Assembly (NCBI RefSeq): GCF_003594885.1
Contig: NZ_QZEZ01000006.1
Coordinates: 186,001-250,000, forward strand
Length of the DNA: 64,000 bases
From: Vallicoccus soli
Lineage (GTDB): Bacteria > Actinomycetota > Actinomycetes > Motilibacterales > Motilibacteraceae
Reading direction: 5' to 3'
Below, in pieces: positions 41,860-49,277 of this stretch; position 1 is the first letter of the stretch; each line of letters begins with the position of its first letter. The notes beneath the pieces were generated by a model. The model was not told the origin of the DNA and ran no database searches. It worked only from the letters and a program-made list of their open reading frames with translations. The position numbers were made by a program, and so were the translations under genes.

Positions 41860-42821
41860 CGCGGCACCTCGACCGGGGCGCCGGTGCGCGCGGACTCGGC
41901 GAGCGCCCAGCCCACCCGGTGCGTGCGCAGCGCCTCGGCGTAGGGCACGCGGACGAGCGAGGGGTCGCCGGTGCGCACCGCCGCGCAGAACTCGGCGTCG
42001 ACCCGCTGCTTGGACACCCCGTCGTCGGGGACGCGCTCGCTGCGCCCGTCGACCTCGAGGCGGGTCTCGAGCTCCCCGACCTCGACGAGGGTGCGCTCGC
42101 CGACCAGCGTCAGGGACGCCGCGTGCTTGCGGTCGAGCAGCGAGGTGGCGACCAGCGTCGCGACGGCGCCGCCGTCGAGGACGAGCGTCGCCGCGGTCGC
42201 CGCGTCCACCAGGGCGGGGTCGCGGTCCGGCAGGGCCGCGGCGTGCGCGCTGACCCGCACGGGCTCGCCGGCGAGCAGGCGCAGCACGTCGAGCAGGTGC
42301 GTCGCCTGCTCCACGAGCTGCCCGCCGGACAGGTCGCGCCGCGGCCACCACGCGACCGGGGGCACCTTGTCGAGCCAGGCGCCGTGGGCGAGTCGTACGG
42401 GGGTGCCGTCCAGCGCCTCGCGCGCCCGCTCGACCCCGGGCATCCCGCGCCAGTGGTAGCCGGTCGCGGTGACCAGCCCGGCCGCCGCGACCTCCGCCGC
42501 GACCGCCTCGGCCGTCGCCAGGTCCGCGGCCAGCGGCTTCTCCACGAGGAACGGCAGGCCCGCCGCGACGACCGCCCGCTCGGCGTCGCCGTGGGCGAAC
42601 GGCGGCAGGCAGAGCCACACCGCGTCGAGCCCGGGCGCGGCGAGGAGCGCGTCGAGGTCCGGGTACGCCGTCGCCCCGTGCTCGTCCGCCAGCGCGCGGG
42701 CCCGCCCGGCGTCGGTGTCGGTCACCGCGACGAGCGACACCCCCTCGAGCCCCGCCAGCACCTGCGCGTGCCGCGCCCCGACCCCGCCCGCCCCGACCAG
42801 CCCCGCCCGCAGCCCGTCCAT
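41856..42821 (-). CDS. Gfo/Idh/MocA-family oxidoreductase
   Basis: NAD(P)-dependent oxidoreductase of 321 residues. The Rossmann motif is LVGAGGVGARHAQVLAG, and the catalytic Lys is in FLVEKPLAADLATAEA, with HLLDVLRLL further on. These enzymes oxidise hydroxyls on sugars or inositols. Good ribosome binding site GGAGGAGG just before the ATG. First gene of the operon with the MDR-like dehydrogenase. Confidence 0.93.
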   Translation of the reverse strand: MDGLRAGLVGAGGVGARHAQVLAGLEGVSLVAVTDTDAGRARALADEHGATAYPDLDALLAAPGLDAVWLCLPPFAHGDAERAVVAAGLPFLVEKPLAADLATAEAVAAEVAAAGLVTATGYHWRGMPGVERAREALDGTPVRLAHGAWLDKVPPVAWWPRRDLSGGQLVEQATHLLDVLRLLAGEPVRVSAHAAALPDRDPALVDAATAATLVLDGGAVATLVATSLLDRKHAASLTLVGERTLVEVGELETRLEVDGRSERVPDDGVSKQRVDAEFCAAVRTGDPSLVRVPYAEALRTHRVGWALAESARTGAPVEVPR

Positions 42822-42906
42822 GGGCCTCCTCCCGCTCGATGGTGCCGACGAGCACCGGCATGCCCACGCGGTCCCGGTCCACCCCTGCGGGTGCGAGGGT
42901 GGGGGA

Positions 42907-43653
42907 GTGCGCGACGACCTCGGCCTCGACGTGGCGGTGCCGGCGGATGTGCGGCGGGTGGTGAGCCTCGTGCCTTCGCTGACCGAGGCGGTCGCCGCCA
43001 CCGGGCGCGGGCTGCTCGTGGGCGCGACGGACTGGTGCAGCCACCCGCCGGACCTCGCGGTGCGCAGGGTGCGGGGCACGAAGAACCCCGACGTCGCCGC
43101 GGTCGTCGACCTCGCGCCCGACCTCGTCCTGGCCAACCAGGAGGAGAACCGCGCCGCCGACCTCGACGCCCTGCGCGCCGCCGGGCTCGCGGTGTGGGTG
43201 ACCGACGTCCGTACGGTCGACGGCGCCCTCGCCTCGCTCGGCCGCGCGCTCGGCGCCTGCGGGCTCGGCCGACCGGGCTGGCTGGACGCGGCGGCCGCGG
43301 CCTGGGCCGCGGTGCCGGAGCCGGCCGTGCGGCGCCGGGCGGTCGTGCCCGTGTGGCGGCGGCCGTGGATGGCGCTGGGCCGCGACACCTTCGCCGGCGA
43401 CGTCCTGCGCCGGCTCGGCGTCGACCACGTGCTCGCGGACCACCCGGAGCGCTACCCCCGGTTCGACCCGGCGGCGCTCGGCCCGCTCGACCTCGTCGTG
43501 CTGCCCGACGAGCCGTACGCCTTCACCGCCGACGACGGCCCGGAGGCCTTCCCCGGCGTCCCCGCCGCCCTCGTCGACGGGCGCTCCCTCACCTGGTACG
43601 GCCCGAGCATGGTCGAGGCACCCGCCCGCCTGGCGGCCGCGCTCGACGTCTAG
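42907..43653 (+). CDS. Helical-backbone metal-receptor protein without signal peptide
   Basis: BtuF/FepB-fold protein of 248 residues. RRVVSLVPSLTEAVAATG, GATDWCSHP, GTKNPDVAAVVDLAPDLVLANQEENRAADLDAL and the C-terminal GPSMVEAPARL match vitamin B12/metal-chelate receptor proteins. There is no signal peptide or lipobox, and no permease or ATPase gene is adjacent. It is therefore either cytoplasmic or served by a transporter elsewhere. The cobalamin enzyme IcmF is encoded 0.6 kb downstream, which makes a B12 link tempting but unproven. Confidence 0.83.
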   Translation: MRDDLGLDVAVPADVRRVVSLVPSLTEAVAATGRGLLVGATDWCSHPPDLAVRRVRGTKNPDVAAVVDLAPDLVLANQEENRAADLDALRAAGLAVWVTDVRTVDGALASLGRALGACGLGRPGWLDAAAAAWAAVPEPAVRRRAVVPVWRRPWMALGRDTFAGDVLRRLGVDHVLADHPERYPRFDPAALGPLDLVVLPDEPYAFTADDGPEAFPGVPAALVDGRSLTWYGPSMVEAPARLAAALDV

Positions 43654-43659
43654 CGCCCG

Positions 43660-44166
43660 TCAGAAGTCGCCGGCGTCGCGGCGCAGGTCGGCGAGGACGT
43701 CGACGAGGCGCCGCGCCCGCTCGGCGTCGAGGCCGGGCGCGGCGAACACCTCGGCGTTGAGCCGGGCCGTGGCGGCGAGGGCGAGGTCGCGCCCCGCGGG
43801 CGTCAGCGCGACGAGGGTGGTGCGGCGGTCGCTGGGGTGCTGCTCGCGGCGCACGAGACCGGCGGCCTCGAGCCGGTCGACGGCGTTCGTGACGCTCGTC
43901 GGGTGCACCTGCAGCCGCGCGCCGATCTTCGCCATGGGCAGGGAGCCGGCGCGGCTGAAGTGCAGCAGGACGAGGAGCTCGTAGCGCGCGAAGGTGACGC
44001 CCAGCGGGCGCAGCACCGCCTCGACGCGCGCCAGCACGATCTGCTGGGCGCGCATGAGCGAGGTGACGGCGGCCATGCCGTCGGCCGCCTCGCCCCAGCC
44101 GTGCGCGACCCACTGCCGGTGCGCCTCGGCGACGGGGTCCAGGGCGAGGGCGGGCGTGTCCGGCAC
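43660..44166 (-). CDS. MarR-family transcriptional regulator
   Basis: Winged-helix regulator of 168 residues: LPMAKIGARLQVHPTSVTNAVDRLEAAGLV then the wing RREQHPSDRRTTLVALTPAG. It is divergent from icmF, with a 97-bp gap holding two GGACGTCC palindromes. Very similar MarR genes accompany icmF in other actinobacteria as far as I know, so it is probably its repressor. TACGAT ends 7 bases before the GTG at 44166. Confidence 0.92.
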   Translation of the reverse strand: MPDTPALALDPVAEAHRQWVAHGWGEAADGMAAVTSLMRAQQIVLARVEAVLRPLGVTFARYELLVLLHFSRAGSLPMAKIGARLQVHPTSVTNAVDRLEAAGLVRREQHPSDRRTTLVALTPAGRDLALAATARLNAEVFAAPGLDAERARRLVDVLADLRRDAGDF

Positions 44167-44186
44167 GGCGCCGATCGTACGCCCGT

Positions 44187-44211
44187 GGACGTCCGTCGGT
44201 AGGACGTCCTA
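44187..44211. promoter_or_regulatory. Paired GGACGTCC palindromes, MarR operator candidates
   Basis: GGACGTCC at 44187-44194 and again within the 12-bp perfect palindrome TAGGACGTCCTA at 44200-44211, offset 15 bp. The second overlaps the probable icmF -10 hexamer TAGCAT (44210-44215). Confidence 0.65.
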
Positions 44212-44263
44212 GCATCGGGGGGTCCCGGCACCCGGGGCACCCTCGACGACGAGGAGCACCGCC

Positions 44264-47200
44264 GTGAGCGACGCCCCGGCCCTGCACGTCCCCTCGCGGC
44301 CGGTCCGGCTCGTGACCGCGGCGAGCCTCTTCGACGGCCACGACGCCGCCATCAACGTCATGCGCCGGCTGCTGCAGGCCCAGGGCGCGGAGGTGGTCCA
44401 CCTGGGGCACGACCGCTCGGTCGAGGACGTCGTCACCGCGGCGGTGCAGGAGGACGTGCAGGGCGTGGCCGTGTCGTCGTACCAGGGCGGGCACGTCGAG
44501 TACTTCGGCTACCTGGTCGAGCGGCTGCGCGAGCGCGGGGCCGGGCACGTCAGGGTGTACGGCGGCGGCGGCGGCGTCATCGTGCCGGAGGAGATCGCCC
44601 TGCTCGCCGGGCGCGGGGTGCGCATCTTCAGCCCGCAGGACGGCCAGCGGCTCGGTCTGCCCGGCATGGTCAACACCCTCGTGCGCGAGTGCGACGTCGA
44701 CCTCGCCGCCGACGGGCCCGACGTCGACGCGCTGCTGGCCGGGGACGAGGCCGCGCTCGCGCGCGCCGTCACCGTGCTCGAGGCGGGGGCCGACCCGGCC
44801 CTGGCCGAGCGCGTGCGCTCCGCCCCGCCCGTCCCCGTGCTCGGCATCACCGGCACGGGCGGCTCGGGGAAGTCCTCCCTGACCGACGAGCTGGTCCGCC
44901 GGCTGCGCCGCGACACCGAGGACGAGGTGCGCGTCGCGGTGCTCGCCGTGGACCCCTCGCGCCGTCGCGGCGGGGGCGCCCTGCTCGGCGACCGCATCCG
45001 GATGGGCAGCATCGCCGCCGGGACCGTGTTCTTCCGCTCCCTCGCCACCCGCAGCCCCGGGGCCCAGGTGCCCGAGCACCTCGGGGACTGCATCGCCGCC
45101 TGCGCCGCGGCCGGCGTCGACCTCGTCGTCCTGGAGACGCCGGGCATCGGTCAGGGCGACGCCGCGGTCGTCCCGTTCTCCGACGTCGCGCTCTACGTCA
45201 TGACGCCGGACTACGGCGCCGCCAGCCAGCTCGAGAAGATCGACATGCTCGACCTCGCCGACGTGGTCGCGGTCAACAAGTTCGAGCGCCGCGGCGCCGA
45301 GGACGCCCGCCGCGACGTGGCCCGCCAGGTGGTCCGCAACCGGGAGGCCTTCGGGACGCCCTGGGAGGAGATGCCGGTCTTCGGCACGAGCGCGGCCCGG
45401 TTCGACGACGACGGGGTCACGGCCCTCTACCACCACGTCGTGGACCTGCTGCGGGGCAAGGGCCTCACCGCGCCGACCGGGGCGCTGCCGCGGGTCGCCA
45501 CGCGGGTGTCCACCGGGCTGACCAGCGTGCTGCCGCCCTCGCGGGTGCGCTACCTCGCCGAGGTGGCCGACACGGTGCGCGCCCACCACCAGCGGACCCG
45601 CCAGCAGGCCGACGCGGCACGGCGCCGGCAGCAGCACGCGGCGACGTACGACGCCCTGCTCGCGGCGGGCGAGGAGGAGACGGCCCGCGCGGTGGCCGCG
45701 CTGCGCGACGCGGCGGAGGCCGAGCTCGACGGCGACGTGCGCAGCGGGCTCGAGCGCTGGCCGCAGGTGGTGGAGGCGTACTCCGCGGACGAGCTGGTGT
45801 ACCGCGTGCGGGGGCGGGAGGTGCGCGCGCCGCTGCGCGTGGAGACGCTGTCGGGGTCGCGGCTGCCGCGGGTGGCCCTGCCCCGCACGCGGGACCACGG
45901 CGAGCTCGTGGCGTTCCTGCGCGGGGAGGGCCTGCCCGGGTCCTTCCCCTACACGGCGGGCGTGTTCCCGCTGCGGCGCAGCGGCGAGGCGCCGGCGCGC
46001 ATGTTCGCCGGCGAGGGCGACCCGGCGCGCACGAACCGGCGGTTCCACCTGCTCAGCGAGGGGCAGCCCGCGACCCGGCTGTCCACCGCGTTCGACTCGG
46101 TGACCCTCTACGGGCGCGACCCGTCCGACCGGCCCGACGTGTACGGCAAGGTCGGCACCTCCGGCGTCTCGGTCGCCACGCTCGACGACGTGGCCGTGCT
46201 CTACTCCGGGTTCGACCTCTGCTCGCCGACGACGTCGGTGTCGATGACGATCAACGGGCCCGCGCCCGCCGTGCTGGCGATGTTCCTGTGCACCGCCGTC
46301 GACCAGCAGCTCGACCGCTTCCGCGAGGAGCACGGCCGCGAGCCGAGCGCGGACGAGGCGGAGGAGGTGCGCAGGAGAGCGTTGTCCACGGTCCGGGGGA
46401 CGGTGCAGGCCGACATCCTCAAGGAGGACCAGGGGCAGAACACCTGCATCTTCTCCACCGAGTTCGCCCTGCGGTGCATGGCCGACGTGCAGGAGTGGTT
46501 CGTCGAGCACGGGGTCCGCAACTTCTACTCGGTGAGCATCAGCGGCTACCACATCGCCGAGGCCGGGGCGAACCCGATCAGCCAGCTCGCCTTCACCCTG
46601 GCGAACGGCTTCACGTACGTCGAGGCGTACCTCGCCCGCGGCATGGCGGTCGACGACTTCGCGCCGAACCTCTCGTTCTTCTTCAGCAACGGGATGGACG
46701 CGGAGTACACCGTGCTCGGCCGGGTCGCCCGGCGCATCTGGGCGGTGGCGATGCGGGACCGCTACGGCGCCGACGAGCGCTCGCAGAAGCTGAAGTACCA
46801 CGTGCAGACGTCGGGGCGGTCGCTGCACGCGCAGGAGATGTCGTTCAACGACATCCGCACGACGCTGCAGGCGCTGTGCGCGGTCTACGACAGCGCCAAC
46901 AGCCTGCACACCAACGCGTACGACGAGGCGGTCACCACGCCGACGGCGGAGTCGGTGCGCCGCGCCCTCGCGATCCAGATGGTCATCGACCGCGAGTGGG
47001 GGATCGCCGACAACGAGAACCCGCTGCAGGGCAGCTTCGTCGTGGAGGAGCTCACCGAGCTCGTCGAGCAGGCGGTGCTCGAGGAGTTCGACCGGATCGC
47101 CGAGCGCGGCGGGGTCCTCGGCGCCATGGAAACCGGTTACCAGCGAGGGCGCATCCAGGACGAGTCGATGCTCTACGAGCACCGCAAGCACGACGGCAGC

Positions 47201-47497
47201 CTCCCGATCATCGGCGTCAACACCTTCCTGGCGCCGGAGGGGGACCGCGAGGAGCCGGCCCCGGTCGAGCTGGCCCGCGCCACCGAGGAGGAGAAGCGCT
47301 CGCAGCTGCGCCGGCTCGCGGAGTTCCACGAGCGGCACCGCCACGAGGCGCCGGCGGCGCTCGCGAGGCTGCGCGAGGTCGCGACGTCCGGCGGCAACGT
47401 CTTCGACGCGCTCATGGAGGCCGTGCGCTGCTGCTCGCTGGGGCAGATCACCGAGGCGTTCTTCGAGGTGGGCGGCCAGTACCGCCGCAGCGTCTGA
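44264..47497 (+). CDS. icmF: Fused isobutyryl-CoA mutase (IcmF)
   Basis: Interconverts isobutyryl-CoA and n-butyryl-CoA with adenosylcobalamin; may also accept related acyl-CoAs. The 1077-residue protein combines, in order: a B12-binding domain with SLFDGHDAAIN near residue 22; a G-protein chaperone domain with Walker motif ITGTGGSGKSS near 196, DPSRRRGGGALLGDRIRM, and NKFERRGAED near 337; and a C-terminal mutase barrel with TYGRDP/KVGTSGVS and HYHIAEAGANPI-like motifs. Domain order and length are those of IcmF. Start GTG with GAGGAG upstream. It is monocistronic and probably repressed by the divergent MarR protein. Confidence 0.96.
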   Translation: MSDAPALHVPSRPVRLVTAASLFDGHDAAINVMRRLLQAQGAEVVHLGHDRSVEDVVTAAVQEDVQGVAVSSYQGGHVEYFGYLVERLRERGAGHVRVYGGGGGVIVPEEIALLAGRGVRIFSPQDGQRLGLPGMVNTLVRECDVDLAADGPDVDALLAGDEAALARAVTVLEAGADPALAERVRSAPPVPVLGITGTGGSGKSSLTDELVRRLRRDTEDEVRVAVLAVDPSRRRGGGALLGDRIRMGSIAAGTVFFRSLATRSPGAQVPEHLGDCIAACAAAGVDLVVLETPGIGQGDAAVVPFSDVALYVMTPDYGAASQLEKIDMLDLADVVAVNKFERRGAEDARRDVARQVVRNREAFGTPWEEMPVFGTSAARFDDDGVTALYHHVVDLLRGKGLTAPTGALPRVATRVSTGLTSVLPPSRVRYLAEVADTVRAHHQRTRQQADAARRRQQHAATYDALLAAGEEETARAVAALRDAAEAELDGDVRSGLERWPQVVEAYSADELVYRVRGREVRAPLRVETLSGSRLPRVALPRTRDHGELVAFLRGEGLPGSFPYTAGVFPLRRSGEAPARMFAGEGDPARTNRRFHLLSEGQPATRLSTAFDSVTLYGRDPSDRPDVYGKVGTSGVSVATLDDVAVLYSGFDLCSPTTSVSMTINGPAPAVLAMFLCTAVDQQLDRFREEHGREPSADEAEEVRRRALSTVRGTVQADILKEDQGQNTCIFSTEFALRCMADVQEWFVEHGVRNFYSVSISGYHIAEAGANPISQLAFTLANGFTYVEAYLARGMAVDDFAPNLSFFFSNGMDAEYTVLGRVARRIWAVAMRDRYGADERSQKLKYHVQTSGRSLHAQEMSFNDIRTTLQALCAVYDSANSLHTNAYDEAVTTPTAESVRRALAIQMVIDREWGIADNENPLQGSFVVEELTELVEQAVLEEFDRIAERGGVLGAMETGYQRGRIQDESMLYEHRKHDGSLPIIGVNTFLAPEGDREEPAPVELARATEEEKRSQLRRLAEFHERHRHEAPAALARLREVATSGGNVFDALMEAVRCCSLGQITEAFFEVGGQYRRSV

Positions 47498-47562
47498 GCG
47501 ACCCGCGGCGAACTTCCGTGCACGGGGCGTATCAGCAGCTTCCCCTGCGGCTCTGACCCGGT

Positions 47563-47581
47563 GGCGCCCGCAGCGGGCGCC
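47563..47581 (+). terminator. Hairpin terminator after icmF
   Basis: GGCGCCCG (47563-47570) and CGGGCGCC (47574-47581) with a CAG loop, 66 bases after the icmF stop. Confidence 0.65.
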
Positions 47582-47628
47582 CACCCACAGATCCCGTAGG
47601 GCGCAGCCCTGAGCGAAGGAGCCTCTGC

Positions 47629-48216
47629 ATGACCACGTCCGCCCACCCGGCGACGACCACCCGGCGGCGCGTCGCGCTCGCCACGGCCACGGCGCTGGCG
47701 GTCACCCCGCTGCTGCTGGCCGGCCCCGCCTCGGCGGCGGGGGCCGCCCCGGCGCAGGCCCTCGCGGCCACCGCCGAGGTCCCGTCGCACCAGCTCTGGA
47801 GCGACGTCGAGGACGGCGTCACCCGCTCGGGCGCGCGCCGCATGCGCACCCAGGCGACGTTCCACATCGCCGAGCGGCGCGTCACGGCCCTCACCCGCAC
47901 CTGGAACGGCGTGGCGCTCACGGGCTTCACCGGCGCCGTGCAGCTGGTCTTCCTCGACGCGAACGACCGCGTCATCGGTGCCGGCGGCGTGCGCACCTAC
48001 GGCGTCGACGGCACGTGGATCGGGCGGTACGACCGCACCGACTACTGGGAGGAGCACGTCGACGGGCCGTGGATGGCCGACGTCGCCTCGGTGCGCGTCG
48101 TCCACAGCCACGCCGGCAAGGTGCGGCTCAAGGAGATCGTCGCGTACGCCGTCGACACCGCCTCGCCGGTCGTCGACCTCGTGAACCGGCTCAACGCCGC
48201 CAAGCCCGCCAGCTGA
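47629..48216 (+). CDS. Secreted protein of unknown function
   Basis: A 195-residue protein with a twin-arginine-type signal (TTRRRVALATA) and cleavage likely after SASA near residue 36. The mature part (HQLWSDVEDGVTRSGARRMRTQATF onward) looks like a single beta-rich domain without cysteines. Not recognised. AAGGAG precedes the ATG. A second small secreted protein follows 36 bases after its stop, so they may share a transcript. Confidence 0.75.
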   Translation: MTTSAHPATTTRRRVALATATALAVTPLLLAGPASAAGAAPAQALAATAEVPSHQLWSDVEDGVTRSGARRMRTQATFHIAERRVTALTRTWNGVALTGFTGAVQLVFLDANDRVIGAGGVRTYGVDGTWIGRYDRTDYWEEHVDGPWMADVASVRVVHSHAGKVRLKEIVAYAVDTASPVVDLVNRLNAAKPAS

Positions 48217-48252
48217 CCGCACCCCACGACACCCTACGGAGAGACCACCAGC

Positions 48253-48633
48253 ATGAGCATGACGAAGCGCGTCCCCGCCGTCACCGTCCTCGCCGGCCTC
48301 GTCCTCGCCGCGACCGCCACGGGGGCGGCCGCGGAGGGACCCGGCGACGTGACGCTGTGGGAGGACTACAGCTACACCGGCAGCAAGTACATCGACTACG
48401 CCCAGGGCAGCTCCGACGCCGACGAGGTCGAGATCCACTGGTGGGACGGCGACAACGAGATCAGCTCGGTGAAGAACATGACGGGCAAGTGGCTCGTCCT
48501 CTACGCCGACGACGGCCAGCGCGGCAAGAAGGTCTGCCTGCGCCCGGGCGCCATGGTGGCGAACCTCGGCTGGTACGGCTTCAACGACCAGGCCGAGAGC
48601 CTCGCCCTGCGCGACACCAACCCCTGCGCCTGA
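48253..48633 (+). CDS. Secreted beta/gamma-crystallin-like (I36 inhibitor-type) protein
   Basis: A 126-residue exported protein with a signal peptide of about 28 residues. The mature domain (VTLWEDYSYTGSKYIDY, then CLRPGAMVANLGWYGFNDQAESL) has the two Greek-key motifs of beta/gamma-crystallin or peptidase inhibitor family I36, with two cysteines near the end likely to pair. Many such proteins bind calcium or inhibit extracellular proteases. Function not proven. Confidence 0.83.
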   Translation: MSMTKRVPAVTVLAGLVLAATATGAAAEGPGDVTLWEDYSYTGSKYIDYAQGSSDADEVEIHWWDGDNEISSVKNMTGKWLVLYADDGQRGKKVCLRPGAMVANLGWYGFNDQAESLALRDTNPCA

Positions 48634-48651
48634 GCGCGCGGGGCCGACGAC

Positions 48652-48683
48652 GAGGGGCCGTCCGGGCGACCGGGCGGCCCCTC
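48652..48683 (+). terminator. Hairpin with GCGA (GNRA) tetraloop
   Basis: Fourteen-base arms (48652-48665 and 48670-48683) with a single G-U pair and the loop GCGA, which is a stable GNRA tetraloop. It begins 18 bases after the crystallin-like gene. Confidence 0.8.
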
Positions 48684-48717
48684 GCCGTGCGCGCCCGGCG
48701 GTGGCAGGATCCGGGCC

Positions 48718-49245
48718 GTGCGCTGCGCCCTGCTCGTGCGCGCCGTCAACGTCGGCGGCCGCAGCCGGCTGCCCTCGGCCGACCTGCGGCGCGCGGTCGA
48801 GGCGGCCGGCGGGACGCAGGTCGCGACGTACCTGCAGAGCGGCAACGCCGTCTGCGGCACCGACCTCGCCCCGGACGCCCTGGCCGTCCGCGTCGAGGCG
48901 GCGCTGGCGGACGTGGCGGGGGTCCGCACCGACGTCCTCGCGCGCACCGGCGAGGAGCTGGCCGCCGTCGTCGCGGCGAACCCGTTCCCCGACGCCCTCG
49001 CGCAGCCGTCCTGGCTGCACGTGGTCTTCCTCGGCGCGCCGCTCGCCCCGGAGGTCGCCGCGGGGCTCGACCCCGCCGCGTGGCTGCCCGACCGGTTCGC
49101 CGTCGCCGGGCGGGAGGTCTACGCGGCGTACGCCGGCGGCTCGGGCCGCAGCCGGATGAGCGCCGGGCTCCTGCGGGGCGTGCCCCTCGTCGCCACCGCC
49201 CGGAACTGGGGCACCGTCCGGGCGCTGGCCGAGCGCACCGCCTGA
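48718..49245 (+). CDS. DUF1697 protein
   Basis: A 175-residue cytoplasmic protein. LLVRAVNVGGRSRLPSADLR at the start, YLQSGNAV near residue 41 and the ending MSAGLLRGVPLVATARNWGTVRAL are the family blocks. Biochemical role unknown. CAGGAT sits 7 bases before the GTG, suggesting a leaderless start; the preceding gene ends in a hairpin. Confidence 0.9.
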   Translation: MRCALLVRAVNVGGRSRLPSADLRRAVEAAGGTQVATYLQSGNAVCGTDLAPDALAVRVEAALADVAGVRTDVLARTGEELAAVVAANPFPDALAQPSWLHVVFLGAPLAPEVAAGLDPAAWLPDRFAVAGREVYAAYAGGSGRSRMSAGLLRGVPLVATARNWGTVRALAERTA

Positions 49246-49269
49246 GGCCCGCCCCGGCCGGGGCGGGCC
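49246..49269. terminator. Perfect hairpin between convergent genes
   Basis: GGCCCGCCCC (49246-49255) and GGGGCGGGCC (49260-49269) around GGCC. It can serve both the DUF1697 gene and the acyltransferase gene that ends at 49278. Confidence 0.75.
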
Positions 49270-49277
49270 GACCCGGC

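Noticed and set aside
43589-47584. Open frame of about 1330 codons antisense to icmF
   Set aside because: No recognisable domain, Arg/His/Gly-rich composition, and completely covered by the IcmF gene, whose domains are intact.
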